From: Favolaschia claudopus
Lineage: Eukaryota > Basidiomycota > Agaricomycetes > Agaricales > Mycenaceae
DNA: 64,000 bases
NCBI GenBank assembly: GCA_037176885.1
Contig: JAWWNJ010000033.1
Coordinates: forward strand, 930,001-994,000
Reading direction: 5' to 3'
The position numbers and the translations under genes are program-made. Shown here one piece after another: positions 42,095 to 61,568 of this stretch. The notes under the pieces were generated by a model. That model was not told the DNA's origin. It searched no databases and saw only the letters and a list, made by a program, of their open reading frames with translations. How positions within the stretch are numbered: position 1 is the first letter of the stretch; each line of letters begins with the position of its first letter.

Positions 42095-43640
42095 ATCTCG
42101 TGAAAACCACCATCATTGAAGAGGATGCAGTCAATGGTATTGTCTCCGACGCCGCACATGACATCTGGCGAGACAAGAAGGCCTTACTCCCCGTTAGCTC
42201 CACCTACGAGGCGAAGTTTCTTCACTGCTGGATCCCTGCCCTTATCTCCTATTCGGACGGTGGCTCAGCTCAGCACTACCACGTCCATTTCTACCAGCTG
42301 TTCAAGAGTATTGCGGAGGAATGCGAGTCGCGGAGTATCGCAGTCATGGACGAGATGTTCGCAAATGTCAGTTCTTCTTCTTCCCTAATTTCTGTATGGC
42401 GTGTGTGCTCAGATTTTGTATCTTTTAGGTTATAGACTTCAGCGGAGCTGAACACAACGGTTTCATACTCGCGTTCATTGATTTTTGGAGAGATCAATCC
42501 CCCAACGCGCGTTCGGTCCAGGAACTACAAACGACGGGTCAAACTTTGCTCAAAGGCTGCGCTCAACACTACCGAAGCCAAGTCGCACGCATTAAGAAAA
42601 TCAGCGCCGTTGTCTCACCCGAACTCGCGGACGCGTTCTACAATCGTGCGACGGGGCTGCTCCGCTGCGAAAATATTGCCGAGTTTGAACAGCAGGCGGA
42701 GAGGCTCATCGCTGACTTCCCGCGAGTAGCGCCGTGGATGCGGTGGTGGATGTACCCGCCTCATTCGCATATGCTCTTTCCCGGGCTCAAGGTCATGAAG
42801 ACCGCGGTGTGGAATTCAATGCCCAACACGACAAACGCTCAGGAGGCCGGCCATTCTAAACTCTTGAAACTCGTTCCAAAGAAGATGGCAGTTCTCGATG
42901 GCTTACAAGAACTGTTACCGTACGTTGAGCATTACAAGATTCAATACGATGCGGCGAGTCGTAAGTCTTCAATATCATCTCTCTCTCTCCCTCATGCTCA
43001 TTCTCTCCTTTTTAGATGGGGTGAAAATACACTACGGCGAGAGCCGGGAATATTGGAAAACGACGAAGGACCTTATTGGTCGCACCAAAGGCAACCGCGT
43101 CCCGGAAACCTCCAAGAGCGCACATGACGATCATCGGCCACCCGACACTGCGAAGGCTTTGGTTCGCTCCACTCCGGCAACGCCTGCGAAAGGGGCACGC
43201 ACAGGCGTAATAACTCCACTCTCGTTCGAGGGTGGATACAAATGGGACAGGAACTCGTGCTGGCTCGATGCTTCATTGACAGCCATTTTCCCCGCTGCGT
43301 CGCAAGATTACGTCGCAAGATTACACCAATATCATCGAGCCTTTCTTTGCCATTGTTCCGAATCAACATCCTCTGCAAGATCTTCGCCAGCACATACACA
43401 CCCGCCTCATTACCGACCTGCGTGACTTCAAGGAGGGCGGCTACACAATCTTAGCGTTACAGCGAAACGCAATCCGAGAGAAGCTAGTAGGTCTTGAAGG
43501 GTATCCAGTCACCTCTATTTCCGCATTTCAGAGTGTCTTTGTGCGTTTGCTCCACTGCTTTTATATTCTTTACATACTCACACTGCACAATCTTAGGACT
43601 GGATTCGTTTCATTACTCGCCCTCCCGATCGAAGGCAGCC
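40958..43640 (+). CDS. MULE-like transposase with C19-like peptidase domain, 5' and middle exons
   Basis: Predicted exons: from 40958 (other in-frame ATGs follow before 41051) to 41153, 41219-42366, 42429-42960, 43016-43540 and 43597-43640, the last being cut by the Plavaka-like element; GT-AG introns of about 55-65 nt. Domains in order: proline-rich linker; a FLYWCH/GCM-type zinc module (RRECHGIIECSNSECSM, CRGCGGQLVHDDC, NGGTHNH); a MULE-like DDE region with VIDFSGAEHNG, LLKGCAQHYRSQ and SMPNTTNAQEAGHS carrying the probable catalytic Glu; then GGYKWDRNSCWLDASLTAIF, a Cys box like that of C19 ubiquitin proteases. A 13-bp tandem duplication at 43298-43323 shifts the frame inside this domain (DYTNIIEPFF continues in the next frame). 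The gene thus cannot make the full protein. The peptidase assignment rests on the Cys box only. Confidence 0.6.
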
Positions 43641-44376
43641 TCTGTCGGAAATTTGAAAATTGCCTCATGAGAGATTTATGTCATGAGGCTCTCACGATAG
43701 CATTATGACAGACTCGTGCGACTGTTATGAGCTGACGGCATTCTCATCGGCGCCTCGCAAGACCTTGCTTTGCACACAAAACCGCTCTTCTCAGCTTTTC
43801 TGTACCCCTACCTCTTCGGAAGCATACAAGGCTCTTCGTTGCTTCACTCTGACCCTCTACCACCTCTGTATTGTGATCTCATACTCGTCCCAACGCAACA
43901 CGTCGTCGAGACCGCCGACATCGTTTCTGAATGAGCGCAGTCACTTCCAACATCCATGCTGCCCCCACAAATCATTCTCCATTGAAAATTACCTCGAACT
44001 CGTTCTGGAAATGTTCTTTCAGCAGCCGGATTGCTCGTTTTCGTGCGACCGAGAAGCCTGCTATGTATCGTGATGCGAAGAATGCAAGAAACATAGTACT
44101 CATGAGGACAACATTGATAAATGAGTAGAGGGACAGTCAGATGGAATTCAAAAGGCACGCGTTTCTTTTGCTTTGGACTTCCAATCCCATTGCTCTGAGT
44201 CTTTGTAGACGACCGTGATGCGCCTCTTTCCCTACTAAAGGCATCCCCCAGCTACACCCCTTGTCCATGGTCTTGTGATTATCTAGTTGAATACAATCTG
44301 ATTCACAAAAGCATATGTTTGACTGGCGCACCCCTCCTCGTAGTTCAAGCGACAACATTTCAGCCATCCGAAGTTT

Positions 44377-47300
44377 CTATGATTCTGAGATATAAGTGGG
44401 ATACAAGCCTCGCAATCTCAAGAACATGTCAGCGTCTATAATATCAACGACCAGATAATCTCCCTTGCGGCTGAAATCAGGCACAATGAAGGCACCACGA
44501 ACAATAGAATGAACTGAAATGAATTCACAGTGCTTCCGTTGGCGCTCGCGAACACGACACAGTCCCAGCGCTTTATCCTTTGCCGTCCTCGCGCCTGTTC
44601 CGACATCCAGGGCTTGCACCAGCGCAAACGGGTGGGTTTTGTCTTCCATCTTGTAGGTGAAAACGTAGACGAGGCGCACAAAGATATGCCCGTCAATGGT
44701 CTTCACCAGGGCTGCGTCATATCGTTCCGAGTTGTGGAAGGATGGGCTACAGCGAAGATAATCTGTATCGTCGATCCAAGTTTCCAGCGACTGGAAGAAG
44801 ACTTTCAAAAATTGAAAAGGGACGATCTGCGCGCGTGTAAGCAAACGAAAGATGTGGATTAGTGGAGTCTCACTTCCTGAGTGGGTTGGAGAGCCACACG
44901 CTTGCCCTGCGGAAGGGTGTAACCAAAGGCTGGAAGAAAGGTGTTCAAGAACTCCGCAAATCGAAGGCGAAATCGCGCAAAGGCGGCGTCCTCTTTCATG
45001 ACATTTTCCAAGTCGGCGAACGAGGTCGGCGTCTTTCTGGAACCCACCACGACATTTCCCACTGCCTCGGTGTCTGAAGGTGCTTGCTGTTCGGGATCAT
45101 CATCGTCTAAAAAGATCTCCTGATCATCGAGCTGGTCACGGATGTACTTCGCAACTAGAGTTCTATGAAGAGAGCGTAGAATCTTGAAAGAATTTAGTCA
45201 CTGTTTTCATTATCTCAAAGCAAAGACTTCTGACGCACCTGCGGAGTTACATTTTTGAAATTTGTTTGTCGTAGATAGGCAGCTCTTGTTGCGGCATGCA
45301 TTGATTCGTCGATTTTGGCTCCAAAATTTCTGCTAGCCCCCTTCCGAACAATGTCGTCGAAGGCGTGCTGCTGGAGATGCATCTTCGGAAAATTCCAGTT
45401 CTTGTCAGCGAACGGCGTATTTACACAGGCGTCTCGATACTCCTGAATCAGATCTGTTAGATGTAGCGACCTCTGCCGTTGAAAATTCACCTACTTTCAT
45501 CAGTCGATCCAACTTCTGGAGATGTCGACGGCCAGCTGCGATTGTTTCCGTAGTATGGAGCTCCAAGCCAACGTAGACATCGACTTCGAGGTAGCTGCGC
45601 AAGCATTGAAGCAGAAGAAAACCTGCCTTGTTTGTAAGAACGTCGTGCGAGGCATACACCATCATTTTTGCAATGTCTTCATGCTTCGAGCCGTCGTTGA
45701 AGCTGATATTTGTGACCGACTGGAAGTGATTTAGGTTTCGCCATCGGGGGAAACTGTTGAAACTAAAGCGAGGTTATCTCATTATCGGCCTGGTTCAATG
45801 ATTGATCAAATTTAATTTTGTCTTACTGTTTATCAACTTTTGCAGCCGCTCGACCCTCGAGATTCTCCAGATGAGCCTTAACCTGACCTATGAGATGGTC
45901 TCCTCCGAGACCACTGTGATTGTAGTGGAGACGCTCGAAGGATGCGGCATGGTGTGGGTCGGAATTTGCGACGTTCCAAAACGCGTTCTGGAACTTGGAT
46001 GAGACCACTTGAAAAATGAGAGGAAAAGTGCGCTACTTCGACCTTGCGCAGCCCTAAACCTTTCAGCAGGTTCTCCCCTGCCTCAGCACTTGAGGACTGA
46101 GCGGTTTCAACAGCTTCTTTAGACCCTTGTGCAGTTCTCAGGTCAGCGATGATGGTTAAATCAGACTGTTCGTCACGGTGAATTAAACAGACAGGGCAAG
46201 GGTGATTGCCTCCAGAGCCACGGATCAGCGTCATGACTGAGCTACGTGAATAAGTCAGACTTTCGAAGAGGGAATAAAGAACCCAGAAAACTCTTACGCT
46301 TCTTCGTAATCAGCGGCCAGAATCAAAACTACCGGAAAGAGCCAGCGTTCTTTGCCATCGCCACACAATGTCCATATTCCCGTCTTAGAGTGTCGAGCCA
46401 CAGACTCTAGCAGCTTGTAAAACGAAGCATGCCATACTGCGTTCTTGAAATTAACATATCTGGTCTTGCCAGACTCAGCTGTATCGACTTGGACCTGTAA
46501 ATGAGGAAATTCAACGAAGAAACAGGCAATAGGTGCAGAAATTGTACCACAGGAAGCTCGCCCACTACTTGGCCTCCTCCCCAGTCGTCACTATTTCGTA
46601 CGCCTACGACAACGTTGGCCAGCCGGGCGATGATTGGGTAAGCCTTTTGCGTTCCAAATGAAGACAGTTTTGATTTGTCTGCGTACAGAATGAACGGGCA
46701 TGGTTTTGCGTCAGGATTATCAGGCAGCTTAGACTGCCAATATCTTCAGCCTCAGCATTCTGTGAAAGAAGATTGAGCTGGAGCAAACCTGGATCTCCCA
46801 AAGGGCGTCAGCTGTCCATGGCTCATTCCAAAAGCGTATAAACGAGTTGCCATTGTGCCGAAACATTCTGACAGAGTCCCAGACGAAGCAGCGAGAGAGG
46901 GAGGGATCTTTGATGAGATCCACCGCCCAGTCCCACAGTGGTCGCGCATACATGTCGAAGGTTACCGTGGTTGGACCACTGCTGTTTTTGTACGGGACCT
47001 CAACATCGTACTTCTTGAACTGTGTTTCTCCGTCAAGAAAAGATGAGGCTTTGAAGAGGAAGGGCTACGTACATCTGTACATTTCTTGGCTGCTGCATCC
47101 CATTGTTTGTCTATGTCGGCAGATTGCACAATTGTTAGATCTTCCATGTTGGCGGCACATCGTCGTATTAAAGCGATCAATTTGTTGGTTGCAGCTCGGT
47201 TCAGCATATTCTCTTGAGCAAATTCTGCAACCTCGAAATCAATTCGGGTGTGGAACGGGGCCCATGGTGTATCATTTGTGGAAGGAACTCGTCGACGTGC

Positions 47301-47884
47301 AGATTCCTGTAGCAGATATTCTCTAAGAGTACATGCCTCCGAAGGGCGTTTGCTATGGGGATGATAATTATACTGAATGTCGTCTTGATTGGGGTCGTCC
47401 GGAATCTCGGAGCGTTGCTCTGGCTCTCGCGAAATCGGCGGCGGCGGTTCAGGATCTGAGAATCATGATGTCCATTGAAGGCTAGAGATTAGAATGTAGT
47501 TTTAACGCTCACCGTGCGTGTCAGGTTCAAATATAGGGAATAAATTGCCTACAACTTGAACATCTGCTCCAATTCCAGACTTCTGCGTGAATTCCAACGA
47601 CAATGACGAATTTCGGCTTACCCGGATTTGGGAGAGAGGGAAGAGGCAGATTTTCTAGACGCGTAAAGAGATGAGAGGCATGTCACCGGGAGGTGTGATA
47701 TATATGTATTACCTTCGCGTCCATCGCCGTTTTCAAGGACCTGAACTTGAAGTTGCTGAGCAAAAGCCATTGATTGAGCCTGCACCATTCGTCTCTTGGC
47801 GCACGCCTTTTCATGACTTCCAATGCCTCTCAACTTGATCAGCTCCCCGCAGTGTTTGCAAGGACGCTTCGGAGCCTCAGCCAT
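44377..47884 (-). CDS. Plavaka-type (CACTA-like) DDE transposase, multi-exon
   Basis: Starts at ATG 47884 with a zinc finger (CKHCGELIKLRGIGSHEKAC). Then ATNKLIALIRRCAANM, RPLWDWAVDLIKDPSLS, and the catalytic domain: Asp in FILYADKSKLSSFGTQKAYP (about 46700), WHASFYKLLESVARHSKTG, LAADYEEA, PCPVCLIHRDEQSD (zinc cluster), KNWNFPKMHLQQHAFDDI and the Glu region NFGAKIDESMHAATRAAY (about 45310). The C-terminal beta-rich module is CSPSFHNSERYDAALV to YLVVDIIDADMFLRLRG. Introns of about 50-60 nt fit between these exons, for instance in the region 45455-45490 (GTAGGT to AACAG) and 44820-44870. I noticed no stop or frameshift in the exons that I joined, so it may be functional. It would act on the TGTCGG ends of the host element. 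Confidence 0.75.
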
Positions 47885-48735
47885 CTGTCGTCACGGTCGT
47901 AGATGCAGCAGAGAAGGCGACTCGGAGTTGAGATGATAAGTTTGAACTTTGCAGGATGTGCAGGTTCCTGGAGGTTGAATCGCGTCCGTTCCAAGATTCA
48001 AGGACACCCGTGAATTCTGGACGCGTCCAGTCACAGTCTCAGCGTCACGGCGTGTTGTTGAGGACAACGCGGCGCGTGTGTGGTTACAAGTTTGCTGGAA
48101 GTCCCAAAAAGGCAATCATCTCATCACTGCCAACACAACCTCCCGCTTTCCTCAGGCCTTCTGGATGTCATTCGCGTCAAGATGAGCATCGATTCAACCT
48201 ATATCTGCAGAGAACAAGCATTCCACGCGATCTACAGCCCAAATCTTACTCTGAATCCGCTAGGATGTTTCTGCACCATATCCATCTCTGCCAATCCCGA
48301 CTAGATCTGACGACGAATCCTCATCTTGACCTCAAAAGGCGTGCGGGGGCTACGTTGAGTTGTGAGGGGAGTAGGAACAGCTAGGAATGCGGCACGGAGA
48401 GCTCAGAATTCGAGCTAGAAATGAGACGAAGTTTCAGAACTTGGTGAGCTATCATCATTCACCCTCCTTCCCCCTCGAAGCATTCCTGTCGTATCTCAAA
48501 CGGTCCATGTTTGAACTGTATTTACCCCTGTGCGGCACCCGTCCCAAGAATCGGTACCCGGATCTGGGACGCGAAGGGTTGCCGCACGCAACCAGGGCCG
48601 AGTTTTGGACCAACATGTTTCGTTTTTTATCTCTTATGCTCCATCTCATACCCGTGAGGACTACAGTCTGATTTTATTGGTTCGTTACCTTCTAGAACCG
48701 GCAGCCGACAATTCGAGCGGTATGAAGCCTAGGAT
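47885..48735. other. stretch between transposase and CDC48 copy
   Basis: Probably the promoter region of the divergent transposase. No gene or repeat is recognised; frames on both strands are short. Confidence 0.3.
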
Positions 48736-48739
48736 ATAC

Positions 48740-55974
<7,235 letters not shown>

Positions 55975-55983
55975 ATGGTCCCT

Positions 55984-57177
55984 GGGCAGGGGTAAATTGA
56001 CGCGGCAGACGTTTGACTGACGCGTCAGTGACGCGCCGCGTTTGGACATTGACGCGCGACGCGCTGATCTCTTCACCGAACTGACGCGGGCAGCTTGAAC
56101 GTCGCGCAAAGCAACTTTTTAAAATGCTTGAACGTTGAAAAAATTTCATCCAAGGACGAAGGTCGTCAATCCTGTGCTGTTTCCAGCCTGTTGATGACGT
56201 TGAACTTGAACAAGTACCTTTTTTCTTTTGTGCACCGTAGGTCCACATTGGTTCAATAGTTGTACTTCATCGAGGTCGACGTTGAGTTGAATGCATGGAG
56301 ATTAGTCCCTCGTGGTTAATTTGAGTTGTGGTCCAATTTTGAAGCAGGACTCCACCAAACCATGTTCAAATCGGCAATCAAAATACATTGTTGTCAGCGC
56401 TAAAAGAGAAAGCAGAACAATGAGGTAAACTATCCTTTCCCACCGAAAGAATGTGCTTAGAAATACTCAAGAGATACCCCAGGAAGATGCTGAAAATTGT
56501 TAGGAGTAAACCACTGAGGTTTAGTGGCTGTCAGACTCGATGCCTTCAACACTAATGATTTACTATTATGCGAATAACTTGCCCAAAAACCCAAGATCAA
56601 CTAGTTTCCTTTCGTTCCCTGCTTTGCGTTTAGTAAACAAGTGTACTGAACAAAAAATCTCGAGATTGTTTTTGCACTGTTAGAGCGCGTCACTTTAGCT
56701 TCCAGCTCTTGGGGGCGGTGCGATCTTGACGCACAGTTATAAGCCGGCTTCTAATGGAATTGACGCTGGAAGGTACTATCATTGACGTTGAAGACAATTC
56801 CCATTGACGCGGCGCGCGCCGGGACTGACGCGCCGACGCGCCGACACAAAAGTTTTGACGCGGCAACTTGGCGATTCGGCGCGAAACCTTGACGCGACCA
56901 AGCCATTGACGCGGCATCACTGACATGTGATTGACGTGTCTCGACGTTCCAAGTAATTTTGGGCAAGAGTTTTCCGCACAACATCGATTACCAACAACAA
57001 ACATGAGTGTGCAAAAGTATAGATATAGACCTTCATAAGTCCTCCATACCATAGGTAAGCAAAATTTGATTGTTGACGTAGAGTTTGAAAAGTGACAAGA
57101 AATTTGACGCAATGTGACTGACGCGAACTGACGCGCGCGCGTCAGAACGTCAGTGCCGCGTCAAAATCCCTTTGCCC
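55984..57177. mobile_element. MULE-type non-autonomous element with TGACGCG arrays
   Basis: Target duplication of 9 bp, ATGGTCCCT (55975-55983 and 57178-57186), the length typical of Mutator-like elements. Ends GGGCAGGGGTAAATTGACGC and, inverted, GGGCAAAGGGATTTTGACGC. The word TGACGCG or its complement is repeated many times within about 200 bp of the left end and in the right third (56750-57165). No transposase frame. Confidence 0.8.
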
Positions 57178-57186
57178 ATGGTCCCT

Positions 57187-57240
57187 CAGTGTCGAACCAA
57201 GATATCCTGTGTTATACTCCCGGTTCGTCCCCCCCTTTAC
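57187..57240 (+). pseudogene. CDC48: CDC48 pseudogene, last recognisable codons
   Basis: After the 9-bp duplication the sequence resumes with a segment corresponding to the conserved SVSxQDIRRYE-like end of CDC48 (here from CAGTGTCGAACCAAGATATC), with indels. Similarity fades by about 57230, so the disordered tail is absent or diverged. Confidence 0.5.
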
Positions 57241-57565
57241 TAATTCACTCATATCTGATTCCCATGTGAAGGCTTCTTTCAAAACGCAATACGCACGATC
57301 TCCGAAAACCTCGATAACACGAAAGTCGTGATAGTCTTCTACGATGTCTCACTCAATTTCTTCGTCATGACTGTGAGTTCACGTTCTGTCCCATATATGT
57401 ATTGACATGACTGACACCCACTGCGATACCAGCACGAAGCCCAATTCTCTATGCCTGTTAGCTGTCTTTGGGATTGACCTTTGCTTTGGTTACATTCATT
57501 GATTGTGCATGGAATAGTATCACTGCTAGGGACCACGGACAGGCGGAGGTTGAGGTCATTCTCCG

Positions 57566-59195
57566 TACATTCAATATTCCCGGTGCAGATGCAACGGTCG
57601 ATGAGCTGCGTGAGGTATTAAGCTTATAGTTGCTTTTGACGACGATTCTGATTTTTTTTTTTCATGTAGGCATTGAGAGAAACCCAGTTAGAGCTAGCTC
57701 GTACTCAAGTAGAACTGCGCGCCTACCAGACTATCGCTCAGACAACAAGCGGCAGCAAGAAGAAACCCCAGGCTAATCCGCATAAATATCTCGATGCTAT
57801 TCAAGCTTTAGGGAAAAGCTTTGCGCTTATGCATGAGCCTTGGCTCACTTCCGCAGTCTTTGGTGCTCGCCCCGCTGACGGCCCACCTGCACATAGCACT
57901 GCAGAAGAGATTGACGCGATTTTCAAATCATCTAAGCTCTACAATCGCTTGCTTACCTGCATTTTGTACGAGCACGTTCCCGTGAAGTTCCACTCTCTAG
58001 TCGATGCGTCTTCCTTCCCAGGCTTCAAAGATAATGTCAGCTCTGGTTCACCGATGAATTTTTTTACTGACGGTTTTGCAGTTTTTGAGATACATGAGCA
58101 TTGGCCGTTCCAACTTTGTGGAGCGTCTTAAAGCTTCTTGGGAGAAACTGCAGACAGAATCCGATATGAAGAGAACTCCAGAGGAGTTCTTATACTTTCC
58201 TGGAGACGACAAGTCAAAGCTGCCCTTACTTTCTCCCCCCATTTTCTATTCTGGCTTGAAGAAGGACGCGAAGGGCTGGCTACTGAACCCTATTCTTCCA
58301 ATGGTGAGTTGATTGTGTCTGCTTCAAATGCAAAAGGCTCAGTTTTATACTTGTAGAGTCTGCGATGCCTCCTGTACGGCCCCGCCAGCATCAAGGACAA
58401 AGGCAAGGCGAAGCCTACGTCAAAGACATACGGGGTCATGTGGAACATCCAGGAATTGACGATCGAGAGCATCTCTTTCGTTTTGATTGCGGTAAGAACA
58501 GTACTGCACCATTACCTTGACGCTTCACGAAACGATAACATGTAGATCTTCTTTGTATTGTCTGACAAGGACACATCGTTTGAAGAGAAAGGGAAGACTT
58601 CACACATACCCTATCAGTCTCATTTCCACGCGCATAAAACCCGTCTCATGAAATATCGCGACACTGCTGGAGTTCGCAACATAATTCGCTTTTGGTCAGA
58701 GATTGTTTTTGCCGGTGTTTCACGAACTGTCACAGAAGGGCCTTTGAACGACTCCGACGCTGAGGCTGCATCAGATGCAGAGTTTGCGCAAGCAATGGAA
58801 GAACTTTCGCTGGGGGACGTTGACGATGGCGATGATGAAGGTATGTGAGAGATTTCATTCACATCACGGAATTACATGTGGGACTCGAAGGAGATCAACA
58901 TATACCGGAACGTCAAGCAACCCCTCCTCCCGGCCCAAATCCAGCAGCGCGCGAAGAGGAGGACTTAAGTCCTTTGTCGGAAGATGAGCCTGTGGCACCA
59001 GTAGTACAAGGAAGACCTCGAGGCGCGGCGCCGGCAACACGTGGAAAGAGGGTCCCCGCTGTGGTGGTACCTGAGGGTGATAACGGTGCGGCAGACGACG
59101 AGACTGAGCCAGTTGCGGAGTTGGCGCAAGGAAGAGGCAGAGGAAAAAAGCGAGGGCGTGGTACAAGTCGGGGTAGAAGGGGACGAGGCACGTAA
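57566..59195 (+). CDS. multi-exon protein of unknown function, Plavaka cargo
   Basis: Joined exons: from about 57533 (QAEVEVILRTFNIPGADATV) over an intron at about 57615-57669 to ALRETQLELARTQVELRAYQ, LGKSFALMHEPWLTSAVFGA, YNRLLTCILYEHVPVKFHSL; intron 58035-58080; FLRYMSIGRSNFVERLKASW, PEEFLYFPGDDK; intron about 58303-58356; SLRCLLYGPASIKDKGKA, YGVMWNIQELTIESISFVLI; intron 58490-58545; IFFVLSDKDTSFEE, RNIIRFWSEIVFAG, then an acidic and finally an RG-rich tail (GRGRGKKRGRGTSRGRRGRG). The fold is helical with an N-terminal coiled coil. It resembles a family much expanded in Agaricomycetes, but I cannot name a function. It looks intact except that the first exon is not fixed and the join to the RG-rich tail near 58848 is uncertain. 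Confidence 0.55.
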
Positions 59196-59339
59196 AGTCA
59201 GGCGAGAAGTCAAATACATACAGTTGGCGATGTAGACGGTAGTAGCAGAAGACGTGGATAATAGTTTGAGGCAAAAGAAATGCGGACCCATCTTATTCAC
59301 CCGCTCAGCTATTCATATAATGGACATCTAGTAGAGTAG

Positions 59340-59405
59340 TTAGTAGCATGAACTATAGAGAAATTTTGTACAACCAAGGTCGCGCGTTCGATTCTGACTC
59401 AGTAC
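59340..59405 (+). ncRNA. possible tRNA-derived SINE head
   Basis: A box-A-like TAGTAGAGTAG (one mismatch) at about 59330 and a box-B-like GCGTTCGATTC at about 59383 are about 50 nt apart, as in a tRNA gene, and an A/T-rich tail follows (to about 59520). The acceptor strands pair poorly. No target duplication was found. Confidence 0.35.
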
Positions 59406-59564
59406 CATAGCTTATATCACAATATCACAATGTATTACAACGAGCACTAAATTTAAATTAAAGAACAATAACAATAATCACTTGTAATCCCTTGTGAAGC
59501 GAAATTAACAATTAAATACTTACTAATAATGTGTCTGACAGGACTACCAAACAAGCCAATGATA

Positions 59565-59841
59565 CAGCTGTTTTACGGTTTTTGTCCGGTTTTTGATCGA
59601 GTGGGGCATTTCGTTTGTTGTTTACACCTGTATGCCTCTGAGTCACCGTATGGCTCCACTCTGACCTCAGATTGGGCTATTTCCAGCCATTTTGCTCCAC
59701 CAGTGAATGCAGTGGGGCTGCGGTGGAGCGGTTGAACTGCCTCCGGCTCCTCGGCGAGGGTATGCACAAGCAATCACAGGTAAACAACTTTTGAAGAACC
59801 CCACTCTATCAAAAACCGGACAAAAACCGTAAAACAGCTGT
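59565..59841. mobile_element. mariner-type MITE, 277 bp
   Basis: Ends CAGCTGTTTTACGGTTTTTG and its inverse match over about 43 bp with a single mismatch and are flanked by TA (59563-59564 and 59842-59843). Non-coding. It lies in the right subterminal part of the Plavaka-like element, so it is younger. Confidence 0.85.
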
Positions 59842-60125
59842 AAGAACCGACTTCAATATATTTTATTCGCTCGATTACCCTAATCTCATGAGGCTAAATG
59901 TGCCTAGGCCATTCTCATGAACGTCGTGTGAGCCAAGTCATTTCCTATATGACGAGATAAGATATTCTTTCCTCATATTATATGATAATCTCATTAGATA
60001 GTCGGATCCTGTGCCGATCTCGTGCGAAATGACTTCTCTCATGTTGTTCTCATAAGATCAGTTTGTCTCACAGCCTCGTGAGGCATCATAAAGTCTCATG
60101 ACGTGATTACCAAATTTCCGACATC

Positions 60126-60936
60126 CACCCATCAACCTCGAACGCGCTATCTGTTATTTTGGCTCTTGCAGTGTCGTCTTCAAGAGCTGCGATGGCGCTG
60201 ATCACGATCACTTTCAACTCGAGCGAATCAAGTGGAGAAAGCCGTTCGTTGTTTCTCCAGAGCTATGCCGCTGGTACAAAGGCAGCTTGCGTGACTGGTT
60301 CTTCGATCTCATGAAGCCGGATAAAGGGGAGCGCATGACCGCATGTTGGCAGGCGCTCGACGGTAACCGGTTTTGTTCAGGAGCCCTGAGCGCTGCGAAC
60401 AGTGGTTGGGCGCGAACGGAATGGACCCCACTCCCGAACTCAGCGCGCTCATAACACATGCTTTGGCTCGCTTGATGAAGGCTCCGAAACTGGTGGAAAT
60501 TTTGTCGGAGGATGAGCAAACAGCCCGAGTATGCAGCGTTGGTGCGGTATTGCTGCAACTCTTGGCGATCCAGCACGAGTTGAATGAGCCATTCAATCTC
60601 AATGGCGATTTATTCTTGGACATCACTCGGGACAGGGTTGTTGTGCGCGAGAAGTTTCAAGGTCTCTTAGCCTTGGATCTCATGCTCACCGAACTCTGGG
60701 ATGTTCGTCATGGCATTGCGACCTTGATGAACTTCAAGAAGAATCATACTGTATGGATCGAGGATCACCCCCCTCTCTTCAAGCGAATTGCTCCGTCGCA
60801 ATTCCTCCCGTCTCCTGCCATTTCAGTGGTCTTACGGTCGAAGAAGAAGCTCGCGAGGAAAGGGTTGATAGCTCGCAAACCTGGAGTCACAATTGTTTCC
60901 CCACGGAAATTGCGCTCCGGTTCTATTCTTCTATGA
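60126..60936 (+). CDS. MULE-like transposase / peptidase gene, 3' part
   Basis: Continues the gene cut at 43640: with one TC copy removed the frame reads RQPPPINLERAICYFGSC across the site. Then WRKPFVVSPELCRWYKGSLR and CWQALDG, and after an apparent frame change near 60370 SPERCEQWLGANGMDPTPEL, TARVCSVGAVLLQLLAIQHE, LNEPFNLNGDLFLDITRDRV, ending with a basic tail and TGA at 60934-60936. The part may complete the C19-like domain, but I do not see its His box clearly. The frame change at 60370 could be a short intron or an indel. Confidence 0.5.
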
Positions 60937-61059
60937 TATTAAGATAGTAGTACTGGAACTATACCTGTTTGTAGAAGTTTGAGAGAGGAATAGAAGTTTT
61001 GGAGCAGGCAGAAACAAAGAAACAAACTTGAACTCGAGTCGAAGTTAGGTGTAACAGAG

Positions 61060-61420
61060 TCACTTGACAACAATGCGAGGGTTTGCAGAGAATTTTGTGT
61101 ATGAAGTATGGGTAGGGTTTCAAAGGCTCAGGAGGCTTGTTTTAGGTATAGAATCAAAATGTACTCCTCAGAAAACCTTAGCTATGACACCCCCACTGAC
61201 CTTTCAGCCTCTGTGTGGCGGCTTTGGTGTCACTGGGTCACGACTGTCACTGTAGTCACACGTCGTGACATTCGGTGACAGGAGTGCGAGGTGTTGCACA
61301 GAATTTTGTGTATGAAGTATGGGTAGGGTTTCAAGGGCTCAGGATGTTTGTTTGAGGTATATAAACAGAATGTACTCTTCCAAATTCCTTAGCTATGACA
61401 CCCCCACTGGCCCTTCTGAC
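61060..61420. repeat. two-copy tandem duplication, period about 211 bp
   Basis: AGAATTTTGTGTATGAAGTA occurs at 61088 and 61300, and CTTAGCTATGACACCCCCAC at about 61177 and 61388. The copies differ by scattered changes. From 61430 to 61568 the sequence is dense in CTGTAG words. No gene is seen between 60937 and 61568. Confidence 0.75.
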
Positions 61421-61568
61421 TCATCAGCAATACCTGGGCCCTCTATGTAGCGCTACGTAGCCCCTGTAGAGCCCTGTAGTTGCTGTAGTTACTGTAGACA
61501 AGGGTACCCTCTTTGTAGAGCTCTGTAGAACGCCTAATTTTACGTACTTCTCTGTAGAAACCCTGTAG

